DNA from: Bacteroidales bacterium
GTDB lineage: Bacteria; Bacteroidota; Bacteroidia; Bacteroidales; UBA932
Direction of reading: 5' to 3'
Assembly (NCBI GenBank): GCA_017412645.1
Contig: JAFPWX010000001.1
Coordinates: 1 to 64,000, forward strand
DNA: 64,000 nucleotides
Shown here piece after piece: positions 15,253 through 24,097 of the stretch. Below the pieces are notes generated by a model. It made no database searches. It had not been told where the DNA came from and saw only the letters and a list, made by a program, of their open reading frames with translations. The position numbers were made by a program, and so were the translations under genes. Within the stretch, counting starts at the first letter, position 1. Each line of letters starts with the position of its first letter.

Positions 15253-17319
15253 ATGAGCGATATCGATAAATTCATACGGGACCAGCTTTCGGTCTGGCCG
15301 CTCGCGGCGGGGAACTTCCGCCTCATCAAGAACGCACAGTACAAGGAATTCACGGTGGGTAGCCAGAAGGTGGTGGTGCAGATGAACCCCTGCCGCATCG
15401 CCTCGTCCACAGCCGAGATCGACCCGGAAACCATATCAGCCCGCAAATGCTTCCTCTGCCCGGAGAACCGGCCCAAGGAACAGTTCCATCTGAAATACGA
15501 AGGCAAGAAAGGGCGCAGCTACAATATCCAGGTGAACCCGTTCCCCATCTTCAGGAACCATCTGGTGATAGCCCGCGATCAGCACATACCCCAGACCATA
15601 TGGCATCACTTCCCGGACATGCTCCTCTTCAGCCGCATGTATCCGGAGTTCACGGTCTACTACAACGGTCCGGTGAGCGGTGCTTCGGCCCCCGACCATC
15701 TGCATTTCCAGGCCTGCCCGAGGGGAGTGCTGCCGGTGGAGAAGTCGGTCGACGCCTTCCTCGACGCCCCCGGCGAGCCCCTCGCCAGCGTGCAGGACGC
15801 GAGCCTCTACAAGTTCGAAGGCTATGCCCGAGGGATCTACGCCCTCAAGGCGACCACCCAGAAATCGATGGCCAAGCTGGCCTACCGTCTGCTCGAATGC
15901 TCGCCCCGCGTGGAAGGGGAGAACGAGCCTCGCTTCAACCTGTACTGCTGGTACAAGGGAGGGGAGTTCCGAACCATGGTGGCCCTTCGCAGCCGATTCC
16001 GCAGTCATCACTACGCCAGCACCGGAGCGGACCAGCTCACCATGAGTCCCGGCGCCGCCGAGATGGCAGGCTTCTTCGTCGCCCCGGTTCCAGAAGACTT
16101 CGCCAAGATTAACGGGAAACTGCTCGCCGAGATGATAGACGAGGTGTCCGTCTCCCCGGAAGAGGAGCGCATGGTGGGCTGGAGACTCAGCCGTCAGCAG
16201 CCCCTCATCGACGTGGGCATCATGGCGGCGGAGGAGATTCGTTTCGAGATCATCTCCGACGGCGCAGGTCCGCAGAGGGTCTCTTTCTGCGACGGCCGCA
16301 TCAACTATAACGGCGCCCTCTACGACTCCCTCACCTTCGACGCCGTGACCCGTTCGACCCTTTTCGCCGAGCCCACATTCATACTGTACGACGTTCCCAT
16401 CGGCATAGGATTCCACTGGGAGCAGAAGCTGACGCGCCGTTTCGCCGGCCGCCTGAGCTTCATAGTGGAGGGCGACAAGATCAGGGCGGTGAACCGCATA
16501 GGCGAGGAGGACTACCTGCTGAGCGTGATCAGCAGCGAGATGCGCAGCACGGCTCCGGTGGAGCTCCTGAAGGCGCACGCCATCATCGCCCGGAGCTGGC
16601 TCCGCAGGAATCTGGGTTCGCACGGGAGTTTCGACGTGTGCGCGGACGACCACTGCCAGCGTTATCAGGGCCTCGACGGGGCCACGGGAGCGGCGGTGCG
16701 CGACGCCATCGATCAGACTTGGGGACGCGTCCTCAGCTATAAGGGCGAGATCTGCGACGCCCGCTATTCGAAGTGCTGCGGCGGCCTTACTGAAGTTTTC
16801 AGCACCTGCTGGGAAGGGGGCGACAAACCCTACCTCGCAAGCGTGGAAGACCCCTACTGCGCCAAGGCTTCGGAAGAGCTTCTGCGGCGCAGCCTTAACG
16901 ACTACGACCTGCCCACTACCGATTATCTGGAATGGGAGGTGCGTTACAGCCGGGCCGAGCTTTCGGAACTGCTGGCGCGTCGCACCGGGAAGGACTTCGG
17001 GGTGGTGCGTTCGCTCCTGCCCGTGGAGACGGGGGCGTCGGGCCGCATCAAGACCCTCCGTATCGTGGGTTCGAAGTGCAGCGAGACCATAGGCCCCGAG
17101 CTGGCGGTGCGCCGTGCGCTGAGCGAGTCCCACCTCAAGAGTTCCAACTTCACCGTTACCTGGCAGGGCGACAACTGCATCCTGCATGGCCGCGGCTGGG
17201 GACACGGAGTGGGACTGTGCCAGATAGGCGCGGCCGAAATGGCGGCTGAAGGTTTCTCCTGCGAGGAGATCCTGAAGCACTACTATACAGGTTCGGAAAT
17301 AGTTTCTGCAGATGAATAA
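15253..17319 (+). CDS. DUF4922 (HIT-like) and SpoIID/LytB fusion protein
   Basis: A 688-residue two-part protein. Residues 1-300 match DUF4922: KCFLCPENRP near 75 and APDHLHFQ with a HIT-type H149-x-H151-x-Q153, suggesting a nucleotidyl-transferase or hydrolase fold of the GDP-hexose phosphorylase group. Residues 380-688 are a SpoIID/LytB domain (EDYLLSVISSEMRSTAPVEL, LKAHAIIARSW, GRGWGHGVGLCQIGA), the fold of peptidoglycan lytic transglycosylases and amidase enhancers. No signal peptide is visible, which is odd for a cell-wall enzyme. The permease gene overlaps its 3' end by 8 bases. Likely linked to muropeptide turnover; the exact reaction is unknown. Confidence 0.78.
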   Translation: MSDIDKFIRDQLSVWPLAAGNFRLIKNAQYKEFTVGSQKVVVQMNPCRIASSTAEIDPETISARKCFLCPENRPKEQFHLKYEGKKGRSYNIQVNPFPIFRNHLVIARDQHIPQTIWHHFPDMLLFSRMYPEFTVYYNGPVSGASAPDHLHFQACPRGVLPVEKSVDAFLDAPGEPLASVQDASLYKFEGYARGIYALKATTQKSMAKLAYRLLECSPRVEGENEPRFNLYCWYKGGEFRTMVALRSRFRSHHYASTGADQLTMSPGAAEMAGFFVAPVPEDFAKINGKLLAEMIDEVSVSPEEERMVGWRLSRQQPLIDVGIMAAEEIRFEIISDGAGPQRVSFCDGRINYNGALYDSLTFDAVTRSTLFAEPTFILYDVPIGIGFHWEQKLTRRFAGRLSFIVEGDKIRAVNRIGEEDYLLSVISSEMRSTAPVELLKAHAIIARSWLRRNLGSHGSFDVCADDHCQRYQGLDGATGAAVRDAIDQTWGRVLSYKGEICDARYSKCCGGLTEVFSTCWEGGDKPYLASVEDPYCAKASEELLRRSLNDYDLPTTDYLEWEVRYSRAELSELLARRTGKDFGVVRSLLPVETGASGRIKTLRIVGSKCSETIGPELAVRRALSESHLKSSNFTVTWQGDNCILHGRGWGHGVGLCQIGAAEMAAEGFSCEEILKHYYTGSEIVSADE

Positions 17320-18895
17320 GCGCAGCGCCGTTTCCGCCGGGGTAGCCGGCCGATCCCCCTGGGCGTGGGTGCCGACCCTTTACTTCTTCGAGGGAATCCC
17401 GTATTTCCTCGTGAACGTGGTGTCGGTCACCATGTTCAAGCGCCTCGGCATGGACAACGCCTCGCTGGCCGCTCTCACTTCATTGCTGTATCTCCCGTGG
17501 GTGATCAAGCCCCTCTGGAGTCCGCTGGTTGACGTGGTCCGCAGCAAGCGCTGGTGGATACTCGCCATGCAGGCGGCACTGGTGGTCTGCTTCGCCGCCC
17601 TGGCGTTCTCGCTGCCGGGCTTGGGGAGGGCTGCGGCTGAAGCGTCGGCTAGTGCCGGAGCGACGCCGGCTGACGGGGCCGGGGTAGCTGGCTCGGGCGT
17701 GGGGGCTGGGGCTTCCGCTGCGGGTGTGCCGTCTGTCTGGGCCTTCATCCCGGCGCTGGTGCTGTTCTATATCGGCGCCATGCTCTCAGCCACCCATGAT
17801 ATCGCCGCCGACGGATTCTACATGATAGCGCTGGATAAGCACGACCAGAGCCTGTTCGTGGGCATACGCAGCACCTTCTACCGCATATCCAGCGTGTTCG
17901 GCCAGGGAGTGATAGTGGTGGTGGCCGGTCTGCTCGAAACCCGTCTGGGGGTTATCCCGCGGGCATGGTCGCTGACTCTGCTCGGCAGCTCGGTGTTGCT
18001 GGGACTGCTGGCGCTTTGGCACCAGTGGGCGGTCCCGCAGGTGGAGATTGAGGGGTGCGGTCGCAAAAAGCGCCAAAAATGCGACACCCCCCCCGCAAAA
18101 ACCATGGGGGGTGCGTCAAATTCGGGCGATTTTGACACCGCCCCTGCCGCAACCGTCGAAGCCGCCCCCGGAGTCCCCGCCGCCGCAGCCCCCGCCGAAG
18201 CAGCCGCCGCCCCCGGAGCCCCCGCCGCGCCCCGCTCCTTCGGCCAGGCCTTCGCCACCTTCTTCGCCAAACCCGGCATAGGACTGGCGCTGGCGTTCAT
18301 GCTGCTCTTCCGTCTGCCTGAGGCGTTCTCCGTGAAGATGCTCACCCCGTTCCTGCTGGATCCGACATCCGCTGGGGGACTGGGGCTCTCCACTACGCAG
18401 AGCGGTCTGGTGTATGGCACGGTGGGGGTGATAGCCCTTACGATCGGCGGCATACTCGGAGGAATCTTCGCGGCAAGGGTGGGCCTCAGGAAAGCCATGT
18501 GGCCCATGGCCCTGAGTCTCGCGCTCCCGTGCGCGGTATATCTATATATGGCTATAGCCCAGCCGGCGCAGCTCTGGGTGGTTTACCTCTGCGTGGCGTT
18601 CGACCAGTTCGGCTACGGGTTCGGCTTCACGGCTTACATGCTCTACCTCATGTATTTCAGCGAGGGAGAGTACAAGACCAGCCACTATGCGATATGCACG
18701 GCGTTCATGGCCCTGAGCATGATGATTCCGGGATTTTTCGCGGGATGGCTGCAGCAGAGCCTTGGGTATACGGGCTTCTTCGTGCTGGTGATGGCGTGTT
18801 GCGCGGCCACTGTCGCGGTAACCGCAATTCTGGCTCCGAAGATAGAAGATGCCGCCCCGAAAACCGCCCCGAAGATAAAAGAAGGCAACAAATGA
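17312..18895 (+). CDS. Major facilitator permease, AmpG-like
   Basis: A 527-residue protein with about 12 membrane segments. The start (PTLYFFEGIPYFLVNVVSVTM) and GAMLSATHDIAADGFYM resemble AmpG and related Bacteroidota muropeptide permeases. Two low-complexity Ala/Gly/Pro insertions enlarge it: residues about 108-145, and residues about 245-310 in the central cytoplasmic loop, the latter holding copy R4 of the 75-bp element (KCDTPPAKTMGGAS). It overlaps the SpoIID-fusion gene by 8 bases. Probable role: uptake of anhydro-muropeptides or a similar wall product. Confidence 0.72.
   Translation: MNKRSAVSAGVAGRSPWAWVPTLYFFEGIPYFLVNVVSVTMFKRLGMDNASLAALTSLLYLPWVIKPLWSPLVDVVRSKRWWILAMQAALVVCFAALAFSLPGLGRAAAEASASAGATPADGAGVAGSGVGAGASAAGVPSVWAFIPALVLFYIGAMLSATHDIAADGFYMIALDKHDQSLFVGIRSTFYRISSVFGQGVIVVVAGLLETRLGVIPRAWSLTLLGSSVLLGLLALWHQWAVPQVEIEGCGRKKRQKCDTPPAKTMGGASNSGDFDTAPAATVEAAPGVPAAAAPAEAAAAPGAPAAPRSFGQAFATFFAKPGIGLALAFMLLFRLPEAFSVKMLTPFLLDPTSAGGLGLSTTQSGLVYGTVGVIALTIGGILGGIFAARVGLRKAMWPMALSLALPCAVYLYMAIAQPAQLWVVYLCVAFDQFGYGFGFTAYMLYLMYFSEGEYKTSHYAICTAFMALSMMIPGFFAGWLQQSLGYTGFFVLVMACCAATVAVTAILAPKIEDAAPKTAPKIKEGNK
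18062..18136 (+). repeat. 75-bp palindromic element, copy R4 (in frame in the permease gene)
   Basis: Flanking repeats at 18062-18083 and 18115-18136 enclose an 8-bp hairpin CACCCCCC (18085-18092) / GGGGGGTG (18106-18113). It is the most diverged copy, but it is read in the same frame as R3. Confidence 0.65.
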
Positions 18896-18964
18896 TAGTT
18901 TATTGTTAACTTTTTCGCTAAATTTGCATCTAACCAATAAAGAAACACTAAAAAGTACAGCGCC

Positions 18965-20509
18965 ATGAAGAAGTTTATGAAAATATCGCTCGCAGCCCTA
19001 GCAGCTATGGCTCTTGCACTTACATCGGTAGATTTGGGCGCTCAGTCACGCGGAGGCGGTAGCAGTTCCGGTTCCCGTTCGAGCAGCAGCGTCTCGCGCT
19101 CCAGCAGTTCCGGTTCCCGCTCCAGCAGTTCCGGAGTCTCCCGCTCAAGCAGCTCCGGCGTCTCCCGCTCCAGCAGCAGCTCCAGCTCTTCGCGCTCCAG
19201 CTACAGCTCAGGCGCTTCGCGTTCCAGTTCCGGAGTGTCGCGCTCTTCCGCAACCACCTCCAGGTCGGTAGGCGGTACGGTGAGCAGCAGTGCATCCCGC
19301 TCCAGCAGCAGCGCCACCCGCAGCAGCTCGGTTAGCTCCGGCACCCGTTCGAGCTCCGGCAGCAGTGCCACCCGCAGCAGCTCTGTGAGCTCCGGCACCC
19401 GTTCGAGCTCCGGCAGCAGTGCAACCCGCAGCAGCTCGGTCAGTTCCGGTACCACCCGCTCAAGCAGCGCGGCCAGCTCCAGTGCCACCCGTTCCGCAGG
19501 CAGCAGCACTGTCCGTTCGAGCGCCAGCGCAGGCAGCACTGCAACCCGCTCTTCCGCCAGCACCGCAACGCGTTCTTCCGGAACCAGCTCCGCGGTGAGG
19601 TCGTCCAGCGCAGCTGGCACCAGGCCCACTGTCGCCAGCAAGCAGGTGAACCCCACTAGCAGCTACGACCGTCAGACTCAGGGTCCGAACGACGTCCGCT
19701 TCGACAAGGGCGGCAAGAGAGTACCTCCCAGGGAGCGTCCGTTTATGGAATGGAACCGTCCGGGTCACTTCTACGGACATCATCCCCACTACTTCGGATA
19801 CAGAGTGCACTATCTGCCCCACTATCGCAGGTATCACTACTGGGGAATCGACTACTACTTCTACAACGATATCTGGTACCGCTGGTACAACGGTTACTAC
19901 ATCGTCTGCCGTCCGCCTTACGGATATGGATTCGCCCGCAGCCTCTACGCTCTTGAGCTCGATGTGATCCGCTTCGCGTACTACAACAATGTCTATCGTA
20001 CCTATAACACGATAAACAGCAACTACTCCACCATTCTGGAGCAGAACCGCACCATAGCGGAGAACAACGCACTCATCGCGCAGCAGAACGCCACCATCGC
20101 ACAGCAGAATGCGGCAATAGACGCCCAGAACGCGGCGATCAGCGCCCAGCAGGCGGCAGCGGCGGCACAGCAGCAGGCAGTCGACATGAACACCCTCAAG
20201 AGCCTCGCCTCGTATAACCTGGCAACAAAGCTCGGTCTGGTTCAGAGCTACGCTTCGGCTAACTCGGAATACTACTACGACGACGGAGTGTTCTTCATCC
20301 TCGGAGCAGACGGTCAGTACAAGACCATCATTCCTCCCGCAGGCGCCCTCATCAAGGCTCTGCCCGACGATTACGATACAGTTGTTCTTGCCGACGGCAA
20401 TGAATACTACAGGGTAGACGACACCATCTACCGCATGACAGTAACCGACGGAGTGCCTTACTTCGAGGTCCTCGGACAGGTCCAGAGCGAGACTCTGGTA
20501 GTTAAATAG
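18965..20509 (+). CDS. Secreted Ser/Arg-rich protein with DUF6515-like C-terminal part
   Basis: A 514-residue protein with a signal peptide (MKKFMKISLAALAAMALALTS, cleavage near GAQ). Residues 27-235 are almost only Ser, Arg, Thr, Ala and Gly, including a 54-bp tandem repeat. A His/Tyr-rich block follows (HFYGHHPHYFGYRVHYLPHY, then YYFYNDIWYRWYNGYYIV), then a coiled coil of AQQNATI-type 7-residue repeats (about 355-395) and a C-terminal domain with YYYDDGVFFILGADGQYK and VVLADGNEYYRVDDTIYR, typical of DUF6515. The low-complexity half may be a flexible surface stalk. A -7 element TAAATTTG lies at 18919-18926. No function is known. Confidence 0.7.
   Translation: MKKFMKISLAALAAMALALTSVDLGAQSRGGGSSSGSRSSSSVSRSSSSGSRSSSSGVSRSSSSGVSRSSSSSSSSRSSYSSGASRSSSGVSRSSATTSRSVGGTVSSSASRSSSSATRSSSVSSGTRSSSGSSATRSSSVSSGTRSSSGSSATRSSSVSSGTTRSSSAASSSATRSAGSSTVRSSASAGSTATRSSASTATRSSGTSSAVRSSSAAGTRPTVASKQVNPTSSYDRQTQGPNDVRFDKGGKRVPPRERPFMEWNRPGHFYGHHPHYFGYRVHYLPHYRRYHYWGIDYYFYNDIWYRWYNGYYIVCRPPYGYGFARSLYALELDVIRFAYYNNVYRTYNTINSNYSTILEQNRTIAENNALIAQQNATIAQQNAAIDAQNAAISAQQAAAAAQQQAVDMNTLKSLASYNLATKLGLVQSYASANSEYYYDDGVFFILGADGQYKTIIPPAGALIKALPDDYDTVVLADGNEYYRVDDTIYRMTVTDGVPYFEVLGQVQSETLVVK
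19334..19441 (+). repeat. 54-bp tandem repeat in the Ser-rich protein gene, two full copies
   Basis: Units 19334-19387 and 19388-19441 differ at very few bases and encode SGTRSSSGSSATRSSSVS. A partial third copy follows. The repeat is a multiple of three, so copy-number change would keep the frame. Confidence 0.75.
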
Positions 20510-21260
20510 AGGAATAAATCTCCAGCAGATTTTCCCGGGGCCCGGAGCTCAACAGCTCGGTCCCGGGATTTTCGTCTTCAGGGGCGATGCCTGCCTGCTG
20601 CAGTACGTCGGCGAGCCTGCGGGCCACGGCCGGAGCCGGGTCGATGAACTGAACGTCCCCGTGGCCGAGTTCCGTCGCCACTTTGCGAAGGGTTTCCAGC
20701 AGGAAGGGATAGTGCGTGCAGCCGAGCACGATGCGGTCGGCTCCCTCGTCCAAGAGGGGCTGAAGGCTGGCGCGCACCACCGCCTCGGCGTGAGGTCCGC
20801 TGAGCTCGCCCGCTTCCACCAGCTCCACGAAGCCGGCTCCCACGCGCTCTTCGATGCGCACTCCGTCGGAGAAGCGCTCTTTGTTCTGGAGATATTTGCT
20901 GCCTCCCAGGGTGCCTGCGGTGGCCAGCACGCCTACTACTCCGGTCTGAGTGCCGAGGGCTGCCGGTTTTATAGCGGGCTCCATGCCCACAAAGGGGATG
21001 CCGTAGGAGGCGCGAAGATCCGCTATAGCGGCGGAGGTGGCAGTGTTGCAGGCGAGCACGACCGCTGCGGCGTCACGCTCCAGGAAAAGATCCGTTATAG
21101 CATGGAGCCTTTCGATTATGAACTCGGGCGTTTTTTCGCCGTAGGGGCACCAGGCATTGTCGGCGTAATAGATATAGCGCTGCTTAGGGAGCGTTTTGCG
21201 GATCTCGCGGAGGACGCTGAGCCCGCCGCTTCCGGAATCCATTATGCCGATGACTGCCAT
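20502..21260 (-). CDS. murI: Glutamate racemase
   Basis: A 252-residue protein converting L- to D-glutamate for peptidoglycan in the cytoplasm. Both catalytic cysteines are present (C71 in LACNTAT, C181 in GCTHYPF), with MDSGSGG at the start and YYADNAWCPYG. Length and order match the family. It converges on the Ser-rich protein gene with an 8-base overlap of the 3' ends. Confidence 0.95.
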   Translation of the reverse strand: MAVIGIMDSGSGGLSVLREIRKTLPKQRYIYYADNAWCPYGEKTPEFIIERLHAITDLFLERDAAAVVLACNTATSAAIADLRASYGIPFVGMEPAIKPAALGTQTGVVGVLATAGTLGGSKYLQNKERFSDGVRIEERVGAGFVELVEAGELSGPHAEAVVRASLQPLLDEGADRIVLGCTHYPFLLETLRKVATELGHGDVQFIDPAPAVARRLADVLQQAGIAPEDENPGTELLSSGPRENLLEIYSSI

Positions 21261-21272
21261 AACGCAAAGATA

Positions 21273-22271
21273 CTACTTTTTCCTTTCCGTGGAGAGCCCG
21301 GCACGCGCCGCTCCGCCCTGCAAAATCCTGTAAATACCTAAACAGCGGCGGGGGAAAAGGCGCATAAGACAGCCTTCCATCACGAATTTCGGGATGCGGC
21401 AGCGGGTGAAGTGAACCAGCAGGCGTCGATTTTCATAAAGATTGGCCTGCAGCCGGGAGCTCTCTTCCGGAGTGTAGTCCCTGGAGAGCTTCATGGCTGC
21501 GTTTAGCACGTCTGTAACCTGCCTGGAGAAAAGGTATCTGTCTTCTTTGGAAAGTGCGGCTGAATGCTCGTCCAGGCGGCCGGCTACCGCGAGAAGATCA
21601 TAGGATCGCTTTGGGTTGGCCTTGCGGGTGATGGAGCCTTCGCGGGCGCAGGCAAAGTAGCAGACCCGGGGCAGGAATGCTACCGAAGCGGCGGCGTAGA
21701 GCACGCGGGGAGTGAACTCTTCGTCTTCATGGAAGATGCCAGGCATGAAGCTGAAGTGCCCGTCTTCCAGGAACTGCTTCCGGAAGACGTAGAAGGGGGA
21801 GCAGACGGATTTGAGAAGACGCCGGCGCAGCATCTCCCGGCCGGACAGGACGCAGCCTGCCAGTTCCGCCGGGTAGTACCCGTCCGGCCGAATTCCGGCG
21901 GAGGATTCCCTTGCGCTGCCGAGCGCAATGACATCGGGAGCGGAAGAATTGCAGATGTCCAGTATCGCGGAAAGGCTGTCCGGTGCGATGCGGTCGTCCG
22001 AGTCGACGAACCAGATGTAGTCTCCGCCGGCGGCGGCAAGACCCGCGTTGCGGGCGGCGCTCAGGCCGGCGTTCGGCTGGCTCAGCACCCGGCAGTTCGG
22101 CCGGCCTGCCGCGAATTCGGAGGCGATGGATTCGGAACCGTCGGTGGAGCCGTCGTTCACTATCACAATCTCATAATCCTCTTTCGGCACACTCTGGGAA
22201 GCGACCGATTCCAGGCAGCGGGACAGCCACTCTCTGGTGTTATATACGGGAATTATGACGGATATGCGCAT
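21273..22271 (-). CDS. Family 2 glycosyltransferase
   Basis: A 332-residue GT-A enzyme. The N-terminal domain shows ISVIIPVYNTREWL, VNDGSTDGS and the metal-binding WFVDSDDR. The C-terminal part is a helical region with a basic tail, typical for cytoplasmic enzymes adding sugars to lipid-linked glycans. It ends 12 bases before murI on the same strand and diverges from the GT32 gene. Donor and acceptor are unknown. Confidence 0.88.
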   Translation of the reverse strand: MRISVIIPVYNTREWLSRCLESVASQSVPKEDYEIVIVNDGSTDGSESIASEFAAGRPNCRVLSQPNAGLSAARNAGLAAAGGDYIWFVDSDDRIAPDSLSAILDICNSSAPDVIALGSARESSAGIRPDGYYPAELAGCVLSGREMLRRRLLKSVCSPFYVFRKQFLEDGHFSFMPGIFHEDEEFTPRVLYAAASVAFLPRVCYFACAREGSITRKANPKRSYDLLAVAGRLDEHSAALSKEDRYLFSRQVTDVLNAAMKLSRDYTPEESSRLQANLYENRRLLVHFTRCRIPKFVMEGCLMRLFPRRCLGIYRILQGGAARAGLSTERKK

Positions 22272-22277
22272 TTCCTA

Positions 22278-22294
22278 CAAATTTAGTATTTTTG
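22278..22294. promoter_or_regulatory. Overlapping divergent promoters of the glycan cluster
   Basis: Minus strand TAAATTTG (22278-22285) for the GT2 gene and plus strand TATTTTTG (22287-22294) for the GT32 gene lie side by side in a 37-base gap. Transcription in one direction should interfere with the other. Confidence 0.5.
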
Positions 22295-22308
22295 CCTAAA
22301 TTCTCAAT

Positions 22309-23046
22309 ATGATACCGAAGGTAATCCACTACTGCTGGTTTGGAAGAGGCCCCATGCCGGAGCTCGCTGCCAGGTGCATCGCGTCCTGGAAGAAGCATCT
22401 TCCGTACTATGAGATAAAGGAGTGGAACGAAGACAATTTCGACCTTTCGCTGTATCCCTACGCCCAGGAAGCATACCAGGCCCGCAAGTTCGCGTTCGTC
22501 ACCGACGTGGTCAGGCTCTATGCCCTCTACACGGAAGGCGGCGTGTATATGGACACGGACGTGGAGGTGCTGAAGCCCCTCGACGCCTTCCTGGTGCACC
22601 CGGCATTCTCCGGCTTCGAAAACGAGACCCAGGTGCCTACGGGCATTATGGCGGCGGAGAAGGGGAGCCTTTGGGCGAAGGAGAACCTCGCCCTCTACGA
22701 AGGGCGTCATTTCATCCTGCCGGACGGCACTCCCGACATGACCACGAATGTGACCACGATTACCGACTACATGGTCGCCAAAGGGTTGAGGTGCGACAAC
22801 ACTTTCCAGGAGTTCCCCGGGCTTATAACCATCTACCCGAAGGACGTTTTCTGCCCGCTCAGCCCCAAGACAGGCAAACTGGAAAAGACTTCCCGCACCG
22901 TCACCATCCACCATTTCATGGGCAGCTGGACGGAAAAGACCCCGGTGGGCGTGTCGCGCAAGTTCATAATCCGCCTCTTCGGCGAACCCTTCTACCAGTG
23001 GCTCCGCCGCCAGAAACTGAAAATCTTCCCCAAACCCTGGAAATAA
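22309..23046 (+). CDS. Glycosyltransferase with DXD motif (GT32-like, capsular/mannosyltransferase type)
   Basis: A 245-residue protein: IPKVIHYCWFGRGPMPE at the start, then TDVVRLYALYTEGGVYMDTD with the DxD motif of Gly_transf_sug proteins, and TIHHFMGSW near the end. Such enzymes transfer hexoses in capsule or O-antigen synthesis. It begins a plus-strand operon with the AsnB-like and LicD genes (1-base gap and a 4-base overlap). Confidence 0.85.
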   Translation: MIPKVIHYCWFGRGPMPELAARCIASWKKHLPYYEIKEWNEDNFDLSLYPYAQEAYQARKFAFVTDVVRLYALYTEGGVYMDTDVEVLKPLDAFLVHPAFSGFENETQVPTGIMAAEKGSLWAKENLALYEGRHFILPDGTPDMTTNVTTITDYMVAKGLRCDNTFQEFPGLITIYPKDVFCPLSPKTGKLEKTSRTVTIHHFMGSWTEKTPVGVSRKFIIRLFGEPFYQWLRRQKLKIFPKPWK

Positions 23047-23047
23047 T

Positions 23048-24097
23048 ATGACAGACCTGGATTTTTGCCTCAGCAGTTACATTGCTTTCCGCTATATATG
23101 GAAAGACGGTATGGAGTTCGCCGACGGGTTCAGGCATGAGAATTACCAGCCCATAGCTCCGGAAGACTTGATTCCGGTGCGTTCTTCCGCGGATATTGAC
23201 AGGGAAATCAGGGCTCAGATGGATGCCCTTTATTCCAGGTACGACAACATCGGCATCCTGCTCTCCGGCGGTATGGACAGTGCCAACCTGGCGGCATATC
23301 TGAAGCCGGGAAGCCATGCCTATACATTCTGTGCCCAGGGCTCCGACGTGTTCGACGCGGATATCGCAAGGGCCGCCAAATACGCGGAAAAGTTCTCGCT
23401 GGTTCACCATCTGGTGGATATTTCCATGGATGACTACGAGGCTTTCACCCCCGTGGTGATGCGTCGCAAATGCGCTCCGGTCCATTCCATAGAACCGCAG
23501 ATTTACAAGGCGGCACTTCAGGCCCGGAGGGACGGTGTGCAATTGGTCCTGGTGGGGGAAAGCGCCGACCTCATCTTCGGCGGTATGGACAAGCTCATCT
23601 CTCCTAAATGGACCTTCGATGCTTTCGTAAGGCGTTATACCTTCCTGGATCCGGAGCTTGTGCTAAAGACGCCGGTAAGTCAGACCGAACTCTTTGAAAA
23701 ATATCGTGTCGGTGAAGACGGCATAGACGTTATGCGTTTCATGGATGAGGTGTTCGCAATCGAAAGCAGCGGCTCTTATCTGAATGCCTTCGGGGCGGCA
23801 GGGATGCCATATTATGACCCTTATGCCCGCCTTGTGATGGCGGAACCTCTCGATATGGAAAGAGTCCGTGCCGGCGAGCCGAAGTATCTGGTCAGGGGTC
23901 TTTACGCTATGAATTACCCGGAGCTTCCCATACCGACAAAGGTTCCCATGCCGCGCCCTGTAGACATGGTGTTCAAAGGATGGAATGGTCCCGTTCGTCC
24001 GGAGTTCCGGGATGATATTCCCATGGAGACGCTCACCGGTAACCAGAAATGGCAGCTCTGGTGCGCTCAGTTGTTCCTTGATTCGCTTGGGAAATGA
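23048..24097 (+). CDS. Asparagine-synthase-like PP-loop ATPase without glutaminase domain
   Basis: A 349-residue protein. ILLSGGMDSANLAAYL is the PP-loop of the asparagine synthase C-terminal domain, and LVGESADLIFGG matches the second conserved block. The N-terminal class II glutaminase domain is missing, so ammonia or another nucleophile must be supplied otherwise, or the protein adenylates a carboxylate in a sugar or peptide. Lying between a glycosyltransferase and LicD, it probably makes an amide-modified glycan. It overlaps the LicD gene by 4 bases (ATGA). Confidence 0.78.
   Translation: MTDLDFCLSSYIAFRYIWKDGMEFADGFRHENYQPIAPEDLIPVRSSADIDREIRAQMDALYSRYDNIGILLSGGMDSANLAAYLKPGSHAYTFCAQGSDVFDADIARAAKYAEKFSLVHHLVDISMDDYEAFTPVVMRRKCAPVHSIEPQIYKAALQARRDGVQLVLVGESADLIFGGMDKLISPKWTFDAFVRRYTFLDPELVLKTPVSQTELFEKYRVGEDGIDVMRFMDEVFAIESSGSYLNAFGAAGMPYYDPYARLVMAEPLDMERVRAGEPKYLVRGLYAMNYPELPIPTKVPMPRPVDMVFKGWNGPVRPEFRDDIPMETLTGNQKWQLWCAQLFLDSLGK

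Noticed and set aside
15436-17280. A 614-codon minus-strand frame across the DUF4922-SpoIID gene
   Set aside because: Shadow of codon bias; the plus strand shows continuous conserved motifs from two families.
19020-19660. Regular short repeats that could suggest a CRISPR array
   Set aside because: The repeats are codons for Ser, Arg and Thr in one continuous reading frame after a signal peptide; there are no spacers of constant length.
23048-24097. Asparagine biosynthesis gene asnB
   Set aside because: The glutaminase domain is missing and the gene sits within a glycan operon, so a house-keeping role is unlikely.
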